DNA of 64,000 nucleotides from Bradyrhizobium arachidis (GCF_024758505.1 NZ_CP077970.1:6820001-6884000); one strand, 5' to 3'. Positions 1 to 9,436 are shown, counted from the stretch's first letter. Program-made: numbers and translations. Notes: generated from the letters alone by a model not told the origin.

Positions 1-71
1 ATGCTGGCTTCTGCGCGTCTGCCCACACGCGGAATGGCAGCTCTGGGTCAAAATGCGAACTTTGAAGATGG

Positions 72-380
72 TTGCTGACACGTCTGCTTCTGCCCGCGTA
101 CGGGGTCGTCGCTGAAGCGGGTAACGTGGATGAGGCCCAGTCTCTTGCGGAAATCGAGCAATACGACCTTGCGATCCTCGACGTCAATTTGCACGGCTTC
201 AGCGTGCTGCCCGTTGCCGAGATAGTTAGCGAGCGGGGGCTGCCACTGTTTTTCCTGAGCGGCTACGGCTTGAAGGGTATCCCCGATCAATTTAAGGGAG
301 TGCCGGTGCTCTCCAAGCCCTGCGAGCTGGAAACCCTTAAGCGCACGATCGACGCCGTTCTATCGAATGCGAGCCTCTGA
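72..380 (+). pseudogene. N-truncated single-domain response regulator receiver
   Basis: The protein matches the receiver (CheY-like) fold from its first helix onward: the phospho-acceptor Asp is in LAILDVNL, the Thr/Ser switch in FFLSGYG, and the conserved Lys in VLSKPC. The first beta strand and the acidic pair that binds Mg are missing. A stop codon lies directly upstream in frame, and the only start is a TTG. The neighbouring frame reads F-E-D-G just before, so one missing base near position 72 may have cut off the start of the gene. Stand-alone receivers of this type are common in Bradyrhizobium. I judge it a damaged gene, but a short functional product is not excluded. Confidence 0.55.
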
Positions 381-454
381 CAAGCCGAATGATAGGACCG
401 GAGAAGCGTCGTAAGGCTTGAGATGGCTTTTGCGGCCATCACTGCTCACGCTTC

Positions 455-703
455 TCAGCGTGCAGTATCAAACAAGCTCGGATTTGCCTCGACATACTCT
501 GCCCAAAGCTCTCGCATCATCCTCTTCACGGTCTCCGGATCGTATCCGTCGCCAGGCCGAGGCTCGCATTCGAGTTGTCCCGCGCGAATGCTCCCGGAAT
601 GAGGATTGCGGATGTCAGGTACAAAAGAAGCGCCCGTTGGCTTGTGTGTGATGCCTTCGGGCGTGACATTGAATTGGTCTCGACTAACTAGGATGTTGGC
701 CAC
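455..703 (-). CDS. Conserved small hypothetical protein, 82 aa
   Basis: A GTG start follows a good ribosome binding site (GAGGGGG, 7 bases upstream). The product is hydrophilic, has no membrane segment, and ends in a helical stretch (ETVKRMMRELWAEYVEANP). Proteins of this look are frequent in Bradyrhizobium accessory DNA, but I know no function. It stands alone, divergent from the PRC-barrel gene. Confidence 0.6.
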   Translation of the reverse strand: MANILVSRDQFNVTPEGITHKPTGASFVPDIRNPHSGSIRAGQLECEPRPGDGYDPETVKRMMRELWAEYVEANPSLFDTAR

Positions 704-972
704 TATCGCTGCCCCCTCGCGGCGGCCTGTAAGAACGACGGAGGCGTTCTAAGCTGGTGCTCAACGTCTCGCGGATCCCTATGTTCCCGTCGGACTTCCC
801 TACCTTTCGCGGTACAAATTCGCAGCTCGCGGTCACAACGCGCCGTCAGGACGGCTCTCTTCTGTGCTGTCGAAATGTAAAGGCCCTCTCGCTGGTCTCC
901 AGCATCGCCACTAACTATCAGGAACGAGCGAACGAGCCGTTAGTTGAACTTCCCGTCAAAGGAGGACTTCGC

Positions 973-1338
973 ATGACTTATGAAAAACGTGAAACAGGAA
1001 GTTTGATCGGCAGCGACAAGGTCGAAGGTACGGCCGTCTATGGCGCTGACAAGGAGCGCATTGGTTCGGTCGAGCGTGTCATGATCGACAAGATCAGCGG
1101 CAAGGTCTCTTACGCAGTGCTAGGCTTTGGTGGTTTTCTCGGCATCGGCGACGACCATTATCCTCTGCCGTGGCAATCGCTCAAATACGACACCAGACTC
1201 GGCGGCTACGTCACCGGCATTACCAATCAGCAGCTAACCGGTGCGCCAAAGTACAGGAACGAGAGCAATTGGAATTGGTCAGACCCTTCAATGGCTAGAT
1301 CGGTCGACGACTATTACCGCGGCATTCCAGCGCCGTAA
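973..1338 (+). CDS. PRC-barrel domain protein
   Basis: A 121-aa protein with one PRC-barrel: SLIGSDKVEGTAVYGADKERIG opens the beta barrel, and VSYAVLGFGGFLGIGDDHYPLPW is its conserved core. The C-terminal tail is Asn/Trp/Ser-rich. The start at ATG 973 is set by a strong AAAGGAGG site 8 bases upstream; an open frame continues further up but lacks homology. In rhizobia such stand-alone PRC-barrel proteins are often stress-induced, and their role is unproven. No signal peptide is visible. Confidence 0.85.
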   Translation: MTYEKRETGSLIGSDKVEGTAVYGADKERIGSVERVMIDKISGKVSYAVLGFGGFLGIGDDHYPLPWQSLKYDTRLGGYVTGITNQQLTGAPKYRNESNWNWSDPSMARSVDDYYRGIPAP

Positions 1339-1412
1339 GTTCGGTCGCATCGTGCTGCAAGATCGGCAACGATGCCCTCGCTGTGCCGCGTCACCCAAAA
1401 CGCAACCAGCGC

Positions 1413-1604
1413 TCACTTGGGTGGCTGCAACCCCGGTGATGTCAGCCACTCATTTATGTGGGAAGCAGTTTCGATTTGACGGAGCTTGCGTTCCAGCAGT
1501 TCGCGCTGCGGTCCTGGTTTGATATTTGCGAACGCGACTTCAAGGCGGGCTTTCTCCGCGCTCAAATTCTCGTCGAATGTGTGGGGCTCTGAGCGTCGCT
1601 TCAT
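1413..1604 (-). CDS. Small conserved hypothetical protein, 63 aa
   Basis: A good AAGGAGAG site precedes the ATG. The protein begins MKRRSEPH, continues as a charged helix (LSAEKARLEVAFANIKPGPQRELLERKLRQ) and ends with the motif ASHINEWLTSPGLQPPK. I recognise this family as widespread in Bradyrhizobium, with no known function. It is probably a cytosolic helical hairpin. Confidence 0.75.
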   Translation of the reverse strand: MKRRSEPHTFDENLSAEKARLEVAFANIKPGPQRELLERKLRQIETASHINEWLTSPGLQPPK

Positions 1605-1769
1605 GGCGCTCTCCTTTCCCTACATGGTCTGGGCGAGAGCGCGATGGTTGCCGTTCACATCACCGCTGCCAAGGAACTGATAAACATCAACAACGCTTAC
1701 TGTCGTATGGTTGCTAAAGTTCCGGTAACTGGAACCATCGCAATTATCGTCGAGGCCGCCCCGTAAGGC

Positions 1770-1990
1770 CCGCCAAAGCACCTTGTGCTCGATGACGAAG
1801 CAGTATTGCTCGGCGTCGATGGCATCTCGGATTTCAATGCGCCGCACTCGCGCAAGCATGATCACGAGGTGCAGTTCTGCGCCTTCGACATCCTTGCCGA
1901 AGGCGGCGACGAACTGCGGAAGCTGCCGCTGCATCTCCGCAAGAGGCGCGGCAACGCGCCTCCTTCCACTCGCGAAGGGGAGCGCCGATC
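1770..1990 (+). pseudogene. Remnant of an ATP-dependent DNA ligase
   Basis: One frame reads LDDEAVLLGVDGISDF, then HSRKHDHEVQF, AFDILAEGGDELRKLPL and HLRK. This matches the nucleotidyltransferase core of the Bradyrhizobium LigD-type ATP-dependent ligases used in end joining. Only about 70 residues remain. The catalytic Lys motif upstream and the OB fold downstream are gone, and the frame is lost after HLRK. No start or stop fits a gene. Confidence 0.6.
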
Positions 1991-2295
1991 TCGGCGTGGG
2001 GCCTAATGGTACGATCATGATCCCGATGATGATGGACGGCACTGTTCTGGATTACAAAGTCGATACGCACCGAGGACCGGGTGCCAGCAGTGGTTTCGCA
2101 ACGCAGCTTCAGTTCGCAATTTGCGCAGGGGCCAAAGCCGGCCAAGTTCTAACGTTGATCGTGCTGCACGTCTTTCGGCCGGAAGCTGCCCTTTCTCCGC
2201 GGTCAACTCGTGACGTTTCACCGCGCCCCCCGCTCACTAATTTTGAGCTAGGCTGGCGTACCTAGCGCTTTGAGAACCGTGGAGCGGAGGAGCCC

Positions 2296-5200
2296 ATGGA
2301 CATCGCGGCGTGGCTGCGTGGTCTGGGGCTGGGACAGTACGAGCGCGCGTTCCGCGAGAATGACGTCGACGCTGAGGTCCTTGCCGATCTCACGGCCGAG
2401 GACCTGATCGGACTCGGCGTCAGCTCGATTGGCCATCGCCGAAAGTTGCTCGCAGCGATCGCCCTCCTTCGCGCCGGCTCAGTTCCGGCGACGCCCCCTC
2501 CCACCACCGCACCCGTCGCGGTCCCCGGAACGGTCCTGCCGCTCTCCGAGGCCGAGCGGCGCCAGGTCACGGTGATGTTCGCCGACCTCGTCGGCTCGAC
2601 CGCGCTATCGGCTCGTCTCGACCCAGAGGACCTGCGCGAGGTGATTGGCGCCTATCACCGCTGCGTCGCTGAGACGGTCGCCCGTTTCGACGGCTTCGTC
2701 GCCAAGTACATGGGCGACGGAGCATTACTCTATTTCGGCTACCCGCAGGCGCACGAGGACGATGCCGAGCGAGCGGTGCGCGCCGGTTTGGCGCTCATCG
2801 ACGCCGTCGATCAATTGCAAACATTCGAGAGTCTTCGGGTCCGCATCGGCATCGACACCGGGCTGGTCGTGGTCGGTGACCTCGTTGGCTCTGGCGAGGC
2901 GCAAGAGCGCGGTGTGGTGGGTGAAACGCCCAATCTCGCGGCGCGCCTGCAAGCCCTTGGCGAGCCGAACACCGTTGTCATCGGCCCCACGACGCGCCAC
3001 CTGCTGGGCAATCTCTTCGAGTACCGCGATCTCGGCACGGTTGCGGTGAAGGGCTTCCCGCAGCCGGTCCAAGTCTATCAGGTGCTCCGGTCGAGCGCCG
3101 TCGAGAGCCGGTTTGAAGCCTTCCATTCGGCCGGTTTGACCCCGCTGGTCGGCCGCGAGGAGGAGATTGAACTGCTGCGGCGTCGGTGGCAGCGAGCGAC
3201 CTCTGGTGAGGGGCAGGTGGTACTGCTCTCAGCGGAGCCCGGGGTCGGGAAATCGCGGCTTGTGGCTGCCCTCCAGGAGAAACTCCAAGCCGAACCGTAC
3301 GCGCGCCTGCGCTGCTTCTGCTCGCCGCACCACCAAGGTAGCGCGCTGTACCCCGTCATCAGGCGACTGGAGCGGGCGGCCGGGTTCACCAGGGACGATG
3401 CGCCGACGGTCAAGCTCGACAAACTCGAGGCGTTGTTGGCGGGCGCAGCGACCGCCGCCGAAGATATGCCGCTTTTGGCCGAGCTGCTGTCGTTGCCCTC
3501 CGACCGCTATGGCCCGGTATCGCTCAGTCCACAGGCGAAGAAGGAGCGCACGCTTCAGGCGCTGGTCGGGCAAATAGAGGACCTGTCTCGGCGCAATCCC
3601 GTGCTGATGGTCTTCGAAGACGCGCACTGGATCGACCCGACCTCGCTCGAGCTGCTGCAGCTGACGGTCGATCGCGTGCAGCAGCTGCCGGTGTTGCTGC
3701 TTCTCACCTTCCGACCAGAGTTCCCGCCGCCGTGGATCGGTGAGCCGCACGTCACGATGCTGGCGCTGGGTCGCTTGAACTGGCGCGACACCTCAGCCCT
3801 TGTGCAGCGGGTGGTCGGTGACAGGGTGCTGCCCAGCGCGATCGTCCACGAGATCGTCGACCGCACGGATGGCGTGCCGCTGTTTGTGGAGGAACTGACC
3901 AAGGCGGTGCTCGAAGCGGGAGCCGGTGAAGGGGATGCCAAGGCCGTGCTTTCGCGAACCTTGCCGGGCCCGCTCGCCGTCCCGGCCACCCTGCACGCCT
4001 CGCTCCTGGCCCGTCTCGACCGTCTCGGTCCGGAAGCCAAGGAAATCGCCCAGACCGGCGCGGCCATCGGCCGGGAATTCACCGACGATCTGATACGGAC
4101 CGTGTCGCCGCTGCCGGAAACGCCCTTGCAATCGGCCCTCCAACAGCTCGCCACGTCACAGTTGATTTTCCGTCGTGGCACATCGGCTTACAGCTTCAAG
4201 CACGCCCTCGTTCAGGACACCGCCTACGGAACGCTGCTACGCAGCAAGCGGCAGCCACTGCACGCGCGCATCGCCCGGGCGCTCGAGGACAAATTCCCGG
4301 ACATCGCGGCCACTCAGCCGGAGGTGCTCGCGCACCACTTCACCGAGGCCGACCTCGCGGAACACGCCGTTGCCTACTGGCGCAAGGCCGGCCAGCGCGC
4401 GGCGGAGCGCTCGGCCCACGCGGAGGCGATCGCCCATCTCCGCAAGGGGCTGATGCTCGTCGAGCGGGTCACCGATCCGGCGGAACGGGCCCGCCGCGAA
4501 CTCGACCTGCAGCTCGTGCTTGCGCCGGTGCTGATCAGCACCAAGAGCTGGTCGGCACCGGAGGTGGAGCAAGCCTACCTGCGCGCCCGCGACCTGTGCC
4601 GGCAAGCCGGCGATATGGCACAGCTCTTTGCCGTGAGCTGGGGGTTGTGGCTCGTTTATCAGCAGCGCTGCGAGTTCAAAACAGCTCGCGATCTGTTGGA
4701 CGAGCTATTCTCAATCGCTCGGCGGAGCGCCGATCCGGCCCTCCTCCTGCAGGCGCATCATGCCGCATGGACAACCCTTCTCAATCTTCCGGAGCTGACC
4801 GCGTGCCGGGCGCATCTCGAGGCGGGAGTAGCGCTCTATCGGCCGGACGCGCACCGCGCCCATAAGTTCCTCTACGGCAGCCACGACGCGGCTGTCTGCA
4901 ACCGGTACACCGCGGCCGCCGTGCTGTGGCCACTTGGTTTCCCCGAGCAGGCGCTTGCCATGGTGCGCGAAGCGGTAAGCATGGCGCGGGAGCTCTCGCA
5001 TCCCTTTAGCTTTGTTCTCGCTTTGGTGTTCGCGGCGATGATCTACCAGCATCGGCGGGAAGCGGAGCCGGCCCGGGAGCACGCGGAGGCCGCAATCGCG
5101 ATGTGCGCCGAGCATCGCATCGCACCGCACCTGGCGGCGGCTGGAAGCATCTTGCGAGGTTGGGCGATCGCGGAACGCGGGCAGGCTGCGGAAGGGATCG

Positions 5201-5658
5201 CGGAGATTCGCGGCGGTCTCGCGGCTGTCCAGCCGACGGGCGTGCGCATCCGTTGGCCCTATTATCTCGCGCTGCTGGCTGAAGCTTCGGCGTGGGCCGG
5301 AGCAACCGAGCAAGGATTGACTGCGCTGGCCGAAGCTGCGGCCGCTGTCGAGGAGACCGGCGAGCGGCGATGGGAGGCGGAAATCTGTCGCTTGACTGGG
5401 GAGCTGACGGTGGCGAGGCACGGCGGCGACAGGGCCGAAGCGGCAGAGTGCTTTCGGCGTGCGATTAAGGTGGCCGGTCGCCAGGGCGCCAAGGCCCTGG
5501 AGCTGCGCTCCGCCAACAGCTTGTCCCGGCTCTGGCGTGATCAGGGGAAGCAGCAGCAGGCTTATGATCTCCTCGCGCCGCTCTATGGCTGGTTCACAGA
5601 AGGTTTCGACACGCCTGATCTGCGCGAGGCCAAAGCGCTGCTTGATGCGCTCCGGTGA
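2296..5658 (+). CDS. SAM domain - class III adenylate/guanylate cyclase - AAA-type ATPase regulator with TPR-like tail
   Basis: An 1120-aa multidomain signalling protein. Residues 1-60 form a SAM domain (AAWLRGLGLGQYERAF). Residues 90-260 form a class III cyclase domain: VTVMFADLVGSTALS carries the first metal Asp, and YMGDGALLYFG the second. A linker leads to an ATPase module with Walker A (EPGVGKSR, about residue 315) and a Walker B-like VLMVFEDAHWID. From about residue 640 the protein is helical and TPR-like. The site GGAGCGGAGGAG precedes the ATG. The architecture is common in Bradyrhizobium; the domains suggest cyclic nucleotide output controlled by protein-protein contact. It stands alone, and its signal is unknown. 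Confidence 0.9.
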   Translation: MDIAAWLRGLGLGQYERAFRENDVDAEVLADLTAEDLIGLGVSSIGHRRKLLAAIALLRAGSVPATPPPTTAPVAVPGTVLPLSEAERRQVTVMFADLVGSTALSARLDPEDLREVIGAYHRCVAETVARFDGFVAKYMGDGALLYFGYPQAHEDDAERAVRAGLALIDAVDQLQTFESLRVRIGIDTGLVVVGDLVGSGEAQERGVVGETPNLAARLQALGEPNTVVIGPTTRHLLGNLFEYRDLGTVAVKGFPQPVQVYQVLRSSAVESRFEAFHSAGLTPLVGREEEIELLRRRWQRATSGEGQVVLLSAEPGVGKSRLVAALQEKLQAEPYARLRCFCSPHHQGSALYPVIRRLERAAGFTRDDAPTVKLDKLEALLAGAATAAEDMPLLAELLSLPSDRYGPVSLSPQAKKERTLQALVGQIEDLSRRNPVLMVFEDAHWIDPTSLELLQLTVDRVQQLPVLLLLTFRPEFPPPWIGEPHVTMLALGRLNWRDTSALVQRVVGDRVLPSAIVHEIVDRTDGVPLFVEELTKAVLEAGAGEGDAKAVLSRTLPGPLAVPATLHASLLARLDRLGPEAKEIAQTGAAIGREFTDDLIRTVSPLPETPLQSALQQLATSQLIFRRGTSAYSFKHALVQDTAYGTLLRSKRQPLHARIARALEDKFPDIAATQPEVLAHHFTEADLAEHAVAYWRKAGQRAAERSAHAEAIAHLRKGLMLVERVTDPAERARRELDLQLVLAPVLISTKSWSAPEVEQAYLRARDLCRQAGDMAQLFAVSWGLWLVYQQRCEFKTARDLLDELFSIARRSADPALLLQAHHAAWTTLLNLPELTACRAHLEAGVALYRPDAHRAHKFLYGSHDAAVCNRYTAAAVLWPLGFPEQALAMVREAVSMARELSHPFSFVLALVFAAMIYQHRREAEPAREHAEAAIAMCAEHRIAPHLAAAGSILRGWAIAERGQAAEGIAEIRGGLAAVQPTGVRIRWPYYLALLAEASAWAGATEQGLTALAEAAAAVEETGERRWEAEICRLTGELTVARHGGDRAEAAECFRRAIKVAGRQGAKALELRSANSLSRLWRDQGKQQQAYDLLAPLYGWFTEGFDTPDLREAKALLDALR

Positions 5659-5791
5659 CATTCCTGTGATGTCAATCGGCGCCAAGGATTGAGCCTTGAT
5701 CGGCTCGCTCCGGCATGTCGGCTTGGGGTCTTGGCCGTGTAAAAACGCCCTTCGCAGGGAAGTCGATGAGAAGCCAGGAACCGGGCCTGTC

Positions 5792-7239
5792 TCAGGCCGC
5801 GATCGCAGCGATCAGCGGCTTGGCTCCGACGATGTTCATGACCCGTGTCAGATTATAGGCGAGGACCGAGAGAGCCATCTCAACGGCCACTTTTGGAAGC
5901 GTTTTGGTGAGGAAGTGTGTCGCCCCCATGCGGGCTTTCATCGTGCCGAACGGATGCTCGACCGTCTCGCGACGCTGGCGCATGGCTTTTGGGTTTGCAT
6001 CGAGGCGCTGCTGCACAGCGTCGAGCAAATGCTCGTGCTCTCACCGTGTAATTCGCCGCTCTGACCCTGTCGTGCACTGGGATTTGAGCGCACAATTTTG
6101 ACAGGCAGTGGTCCAGTAGCGCCGCAGCATCTTGCCGTCTTCTTCGTTTGTATAGCGATACGGCAATCGCTCCCCAGCTGGACAGCGATAGGCGTCCTCC
6201 TCTGGCAAATACGCAAAGTCCTGCTTACCGAAGCGCCCCTCCGATTTGGCGCCCGACGTCTGCGGCTTGGGTAGAGTTACCGTGATGCCAGCCTCGTGGC
6301 ACGCGAGGATCTCCGGGCTGCTGAAGTAGCCGCGATCGGCAACGGCCTCGAGCGTCTCAGTCTTAAGAACGTCCTTCGCCTGCTTGGCCATATTGGCAAG
6401 TTGTGCCCGATCTGAGCCGCTGTTCGCGACCTCATGCGCCACAATCAGATGGTGCTCGGTGTCTACGGCGACCTGCACGTTGTAGCCGACGACGCCGGAA
6501 CCGCGGCCGCTCGTCGCCATCGAACGGCTGTCGGGATCGGTCAGTGAGATTTGCTGGTCAGGCGTCGCGCGCATCTGCTTCTCGTAAACGGCAAGCTTGC
6601 CCATCTCCTCCTTCAGTTTCGTCAACTTCTCGGTAAGCCTTGTTACCTTCGCGGTCAGCGCCTCCGTCGGCTCCTGTCGATCGGCCGTGTCAAGTTGGCT
6701 CAGATAGCGCGCGACGCTTTCCTCCAGCTGGGCACGCCGCCGTTCCACCTTCGCCCGTGTGAAGTTCTTGTCGCGGTTGTTCACAGCTTTGAACTTGCTG
6801 CCATCGATGGCGACGCTCGCCGTCGTGAGAAGACCCATCTGACGACAGAGTTCGACGAAGCGCGCACATACCTTGCGTAGTGCCAGGCCGTTATCCTTGC
6901 GGAAGTCCGCAATCGTCTTGTGATCGGGAGCGAGCCGACCCAGCAGCCACATCACCTCGACATTGCGCCCGGCCTCTCGTTCCAGCCACCGGCTGGACTG
7001 AACCCGGTTTAGATAGCCGCAAATGTAAAGCTTGAGGAGAATCGAGGGATGGTACGACGGCCGGCCGGTTGCCTCAGGATCGACCCCGCCAAACCCGAGT
7101 CCAGCCAGATCGAGGTCGTCGACGAGGACGTCGATGACGCGAACTGGATTATCCGCGTCGATCCAGTCCTCCACGCATTCAGGAAACAGCGTGCTCTGCC
7201 CACGATCCGCACCCTCACACCCTCAACGAAGCGCTTCAT
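5792..7239 (-). pseudogene. IS1182 transposase, disrupted twice
   Basis: The DDE-type transposase is almost complete. It has the N-terminal domain (ATGRPSYHPSILLKLYICGY), the DDE core region (SVAIDGSKFKAVN, GYNVQVAVDTEHH, EAVADRGYFSS) and the C-terminal KARMGATHFLTKTL. Two lesions break it. An 8-bp tandem duplication at 7210-7225 shifts the frame after MKRFVEG. A TGA at 6041-6043 replaces the Trp codon expected in ITRWEHEHLLDAV, and the same frame resumes directly after the stop. It could only be moved by a transposase supplied in trans. Confidence 0.85.
7210..7225. repeat. 8-bp tandem duplication in the IS1182 transposase
   Basis: CACCCTCA occurs twice in direct succession (7210-7217 and 7218-7225). 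Removing one copy restores a continuous transposase reading frame: MKRFVEGADRGQSTLFPEC and onward. This is direct evidence that the duplication is the inactivating event. Confidence 0.85.
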
Positions 7240-7306
7240 CCGAGCCCCCCGCAAATCGTGCGGGAATCATATCGCGCGAATCACCTCAAGCGCAGCGTTT
7301 TCACAC

Positions 7307-7773
7307 AGCCAGGATCAAAAGCTGCGATCAGCAGGCCAATCGCGCGATGTTCGGTCTCCCTCCAACAACCGACAAGGAAACGGCTCGCACGTTGTGCAGC
7401 CAAGGGCCAGGGGCAGACTCATGCACCGCAACAAGCAGCGTCCTTGTTCGATTACCTCGTCGGTGAAAAGGACAAACGCTCAAGGCAGTCGGTCGAGGCC
7501 GGCTGCAGAATCCGTCGCCCGCAGAAGCCCTTTTGTCTCCAGACGATCTTTCGCCGAACGCCAAGGCGGCGCTCCGATCCCATGCTCCGCGTGCAATGCG
7601 GCGTAACATTCGGCGCGAGGCATCTTGGTTCGCCGATGTTCAGGGCCTTGTCTCCCGTGGTTTTGTCGGCTTCGATAGCGCGCGGCGCTCGTCGCGGCCT
7701 GAACATTTGGAGGGTGGTCGAATGAACCGATCCACGGCTCTCAATGCTACCAACGCGATAAGCACGTAAGCGC
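7307..7773. other. Mostly noncoding gap beside the insertion sequence
   Basis: No recognised gene. One plus-strand frame (about 7480-7769) reads protein-like: SPNAKAALRS, RREASWFADVQGLVSRGFVGF, RPEHLEGGRMNRS. It lacks a convincing ribosome site and I cannot assign a family, so it may be a hypothetical gene or a worn remnant. Confidence 0.4.
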
Positions 7774-8070
7774 ATGCTCGCTTTCCATGGTCCGGCTCAG
7801 CCGTCGCCTGCATTGGGCGATGCTATCAACGCTGGCTATGCTTATCTCGAATTGAAGTGCCTTGGCTGCGAGACGCATCAGACCGTCGCGCTTGATGTGG
7901 TGCGGCGGCCGAAGACGACGCCTATCCACAAGCTTGAGCGCTACATGCGCTGCAAGGATTGCTCGGCGGTGCGCGGCTATCAGTACAAACGGAGCCATCT
8001 GGATGCGCTCCGGCGCACTAAGATTTCGGTGAGTAATCCACCTTCGACGTGGTGGCCGGGAGAACGATGA
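7774..8070 (+). CDS. Small conserved protein with two CxxC pairs
   Basis: A 98-aa protein with CLGC near residue 30 and CKDC near residue 62, a spacing that suggests a zinc ribbon. The surrounding GDAINAGYAYLELKCLGC and HKLERYMRCKDC are typical of a family common in Bradyrhizobium, usually ending in PPSTWWPGER as here. Function is unknown; nucleic-acid binding is possible. It stands alone. Confidence 0.75.
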   Translation: MLAFHGPAQPSPALGDAINAGYAYLELKCLGCETHQTVALDVVRRPKTTPIHKLERYMRCKDCSAVRGYQYKRSHLDALRRTKISVSNPPSTWWPGER

Positions 8071-8136
8071 TCGCGCAGCCTCTTGCACCGAGCCCCCCTA
8101 CACGATTTTCGCCTTCGAAGATACTGGAGTGCGAAA

Positions 8137-8298
8137 TCAACATCGTAGTGGTGTAGCCTCAACACGACGATAGTAGCTCGTCGTACCGCTATCCCATTTG
8201 ATCTTCATTTGGTCGCGCGTGATCTCGATCACGGTGCCAAGCTCGTTGCTGCTTGGTCGGGCCACGCGCTGACCGACCTTCCAAGTCGGGGCGCTCAT
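8137..8298 (-). CDS. Small SH3-like hypothetical protein, 53 aa
   Basis: The conserved part is KVGQRVARPSSNELGTVIEI followed by IKWDSGTTSYYRR, resembling a small beta-barrel (SH3- or KOW-like) found in many Bradyrhizobium proteins. I chose the ATG at 8298 because homology begins there. The open frame continues upstream to 8403, with other starts at 8349 and 8403 and no good ribosome site. Function is unknown. Confidence 0.6.
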   Translation of the reverse strand: MSAPTWKVGQRVARPSSNELGTVIEITRDQMKIKWDSGTTSYYRRVEATPLRC

Positions 8299-8626
8299 TA
8301 CTTCGACGGTCCTATTGTTTGCGCCCTTAGGGAGGTGTCTAGCGATCATGATCGTGTGTGTTCCGCACGGAAGTGTTCCGCACATTCGTGGAACGTGCGC
8401 CACTGTGCGTGTTTCGGGCGGACGTTGGCGGCGCAGATGCGACCCAACCGATTGATCGGAAGGTGTATTCCAACTCGGCTTGCGCCTTGGTAACGATGGC
8501 CCGCTTGCGCAAAAGGCGCGCGATCGGTCCGCGTTGCAGCGGCCTCTGCATAGTCGAACCTCGATATGTGCGGTGTGATGCTTTGGTGCTCAGTGCCTTC
8601 CACCAATCAACGTGGATTGTGCTCTC

Positions 8627-9103
8627 TTAGCTCGTGCGACGCTTCGAGCCAAATCCCTTAGTGTCGAGATCGGTCAAAAGGGGGACTAGCTGCTCATACG
8701 TTTTTGCGACGGCAGACGTCCACCGCCTCACGTCACGCTCCGGCGGATGAATAGCGCGCTCTGGCTCCAGAAAGAAGTAGCGATCCTGCTCGCAAACGAG
8801 TGCGCCGACCTCAACGAGCTTGTCGAGCTTCGGCCCGATCGTTGTGCGCGGCAGGTCGAGGAACGCCGCCACGCTGCTTTTGTTCATCGGGCGTTGTTCG
8901 GCGTGGCCGATCATCACGGCGGCCATGATGAGCAGCATAGTGCCGATGTCCGCGTCGGCGATGACTTCGCTGCCGTCGATTTGGATGATCTTGCGCGCCA
9001 ACTGCGCCAGCGTGACGAACATGCGACACACAGCGAGCCGTTCTTTGGCAATTGCCAAGGGGCGCTGCGGTGTCGGCTTTCTTCTTGTCATTGGGACAAG
9101 CAC
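8627..9103 (-). CDS. Winged-helix transcriptional regulator (MarR-like), intact copy
   Basis: A 158-aa protein with a helix-turn-helix core (MNKSSVAAFLDLPRTTIGPKLDKLVEVGAL) followed by a wing-like strand pair (LVCEQDRYFFLEPERA). The layout resembles a MarR-type regulator, but I cannot name a subfamily. GTG 9103 and ATG 9091 are both possible starts, and neither has a clear ribosome site. A second copy of its central part lies at 16643-16966. Confidence 0.7.
   Translation of the reverse strand: MLVPMTRRKPTPQRPLAIAKERLAVCRMFVTLAQLARKIIQIDGSEVIADADIGTMLLIMAAVMIGHAEQRPMNKSSVAAFLDLPRTTIGPKLDKLVEVGALVCEQDRYFFLEPERAIHPPERDVRRWTSAVAKTYEQLVPLLTDLDTKGFGSKRRTS
8706..9029. repeat. Copy 1 of a 324-bp duplicated segment
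   Basis: This segment aligns without gaps to 16643-16966 in the same orientation, with roughly 95 percent identity by eye. It covers the C-terminal two thirds of the winged-helix regulator. The match ends abruptly on both sides, so only the segment was copied, not the whole gene. Confidence 0.85.
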
Positions 9104-9124
9104 GCCGCGCGATTTTGGAAAAAG

Positions 9125-9436
9125 TTAGTCGAGATCGCGAACGACGTAAGTCAATGCTTGGACACGACCATGGTTGCGGGGAACCGAGCGCATGCACGAC
9201 ATCATGAACTGTGTCTGAGCTTCGCTCACACCGCTCTTGACCTCGTGCCATTTTCGTCGTCCGACGAGAGTTCCGGCGCGAACGGCACACAATGGCTTTA
9301 CTTCTGATGGCCCTCTCGGCCCAAAGGCCGTAGCCAAAACGGAGCGTTTCAGCCGTCTTGACGCGTCATACTTTGGGAACGCAGGTTGAACTTCCTCTGG
9401 AAAAAGCGGTAGTCGCCCGATGGTGACAGCATTCAT
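9125..9436 (-). CDS. Hypothetical protein, 103 aa
   Basis: Begins MNAVTIGRLPLFPEEV with an ATG that overlaps the stop of the upstream gene (ATGA, 9433-9436), suggesting translational coupling. It is basic, with no membrane segment or recognised domain. The overlap and the conserved partner are the main reasons to believe it. Confidence 0.45.
   Translation of the reverse strand: MNAVTIGRLPLFPEEVQPAFPKYDASRRLKRSVLATAFGPRGPSEVKPLCAVRAGTLVGRRKWHEVKSGVSEAQTQFMMSCMRSVPRNHGRVQALTYVVRDLD

Larger units (their letters stand above)
5737..7306. mobile_element. IS1182-family insertion sequence, inactive
   Basis: About 1.57 kb bounded by terminal inverted repeats: GTGTAAAAACGC at 5737-5748 and, on the other strand, GTGTGAAAACGC ending at 7306 (one mismatch in 12). 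It contains one transposase gene with two inactivating changes. I could not find a clear target duplication: the flanking bases GGCC and AGCC differ. The ends are inferred from the repeats alone, so they may be off by a few bases. Confidence 0.7.

Noticed and set aside
4711..5685. 324-codon open frame on the minus strand
   Set aside because: Antisense to the TPR region of the large cyclase; no motif or ribosome site.
5725..7320. Target-site duplication of the IS1182 element
   Set aside because: The bases flanking the inverted repeats (GGCC and AGCC) do not match exactly, so no duplication can be claimed.
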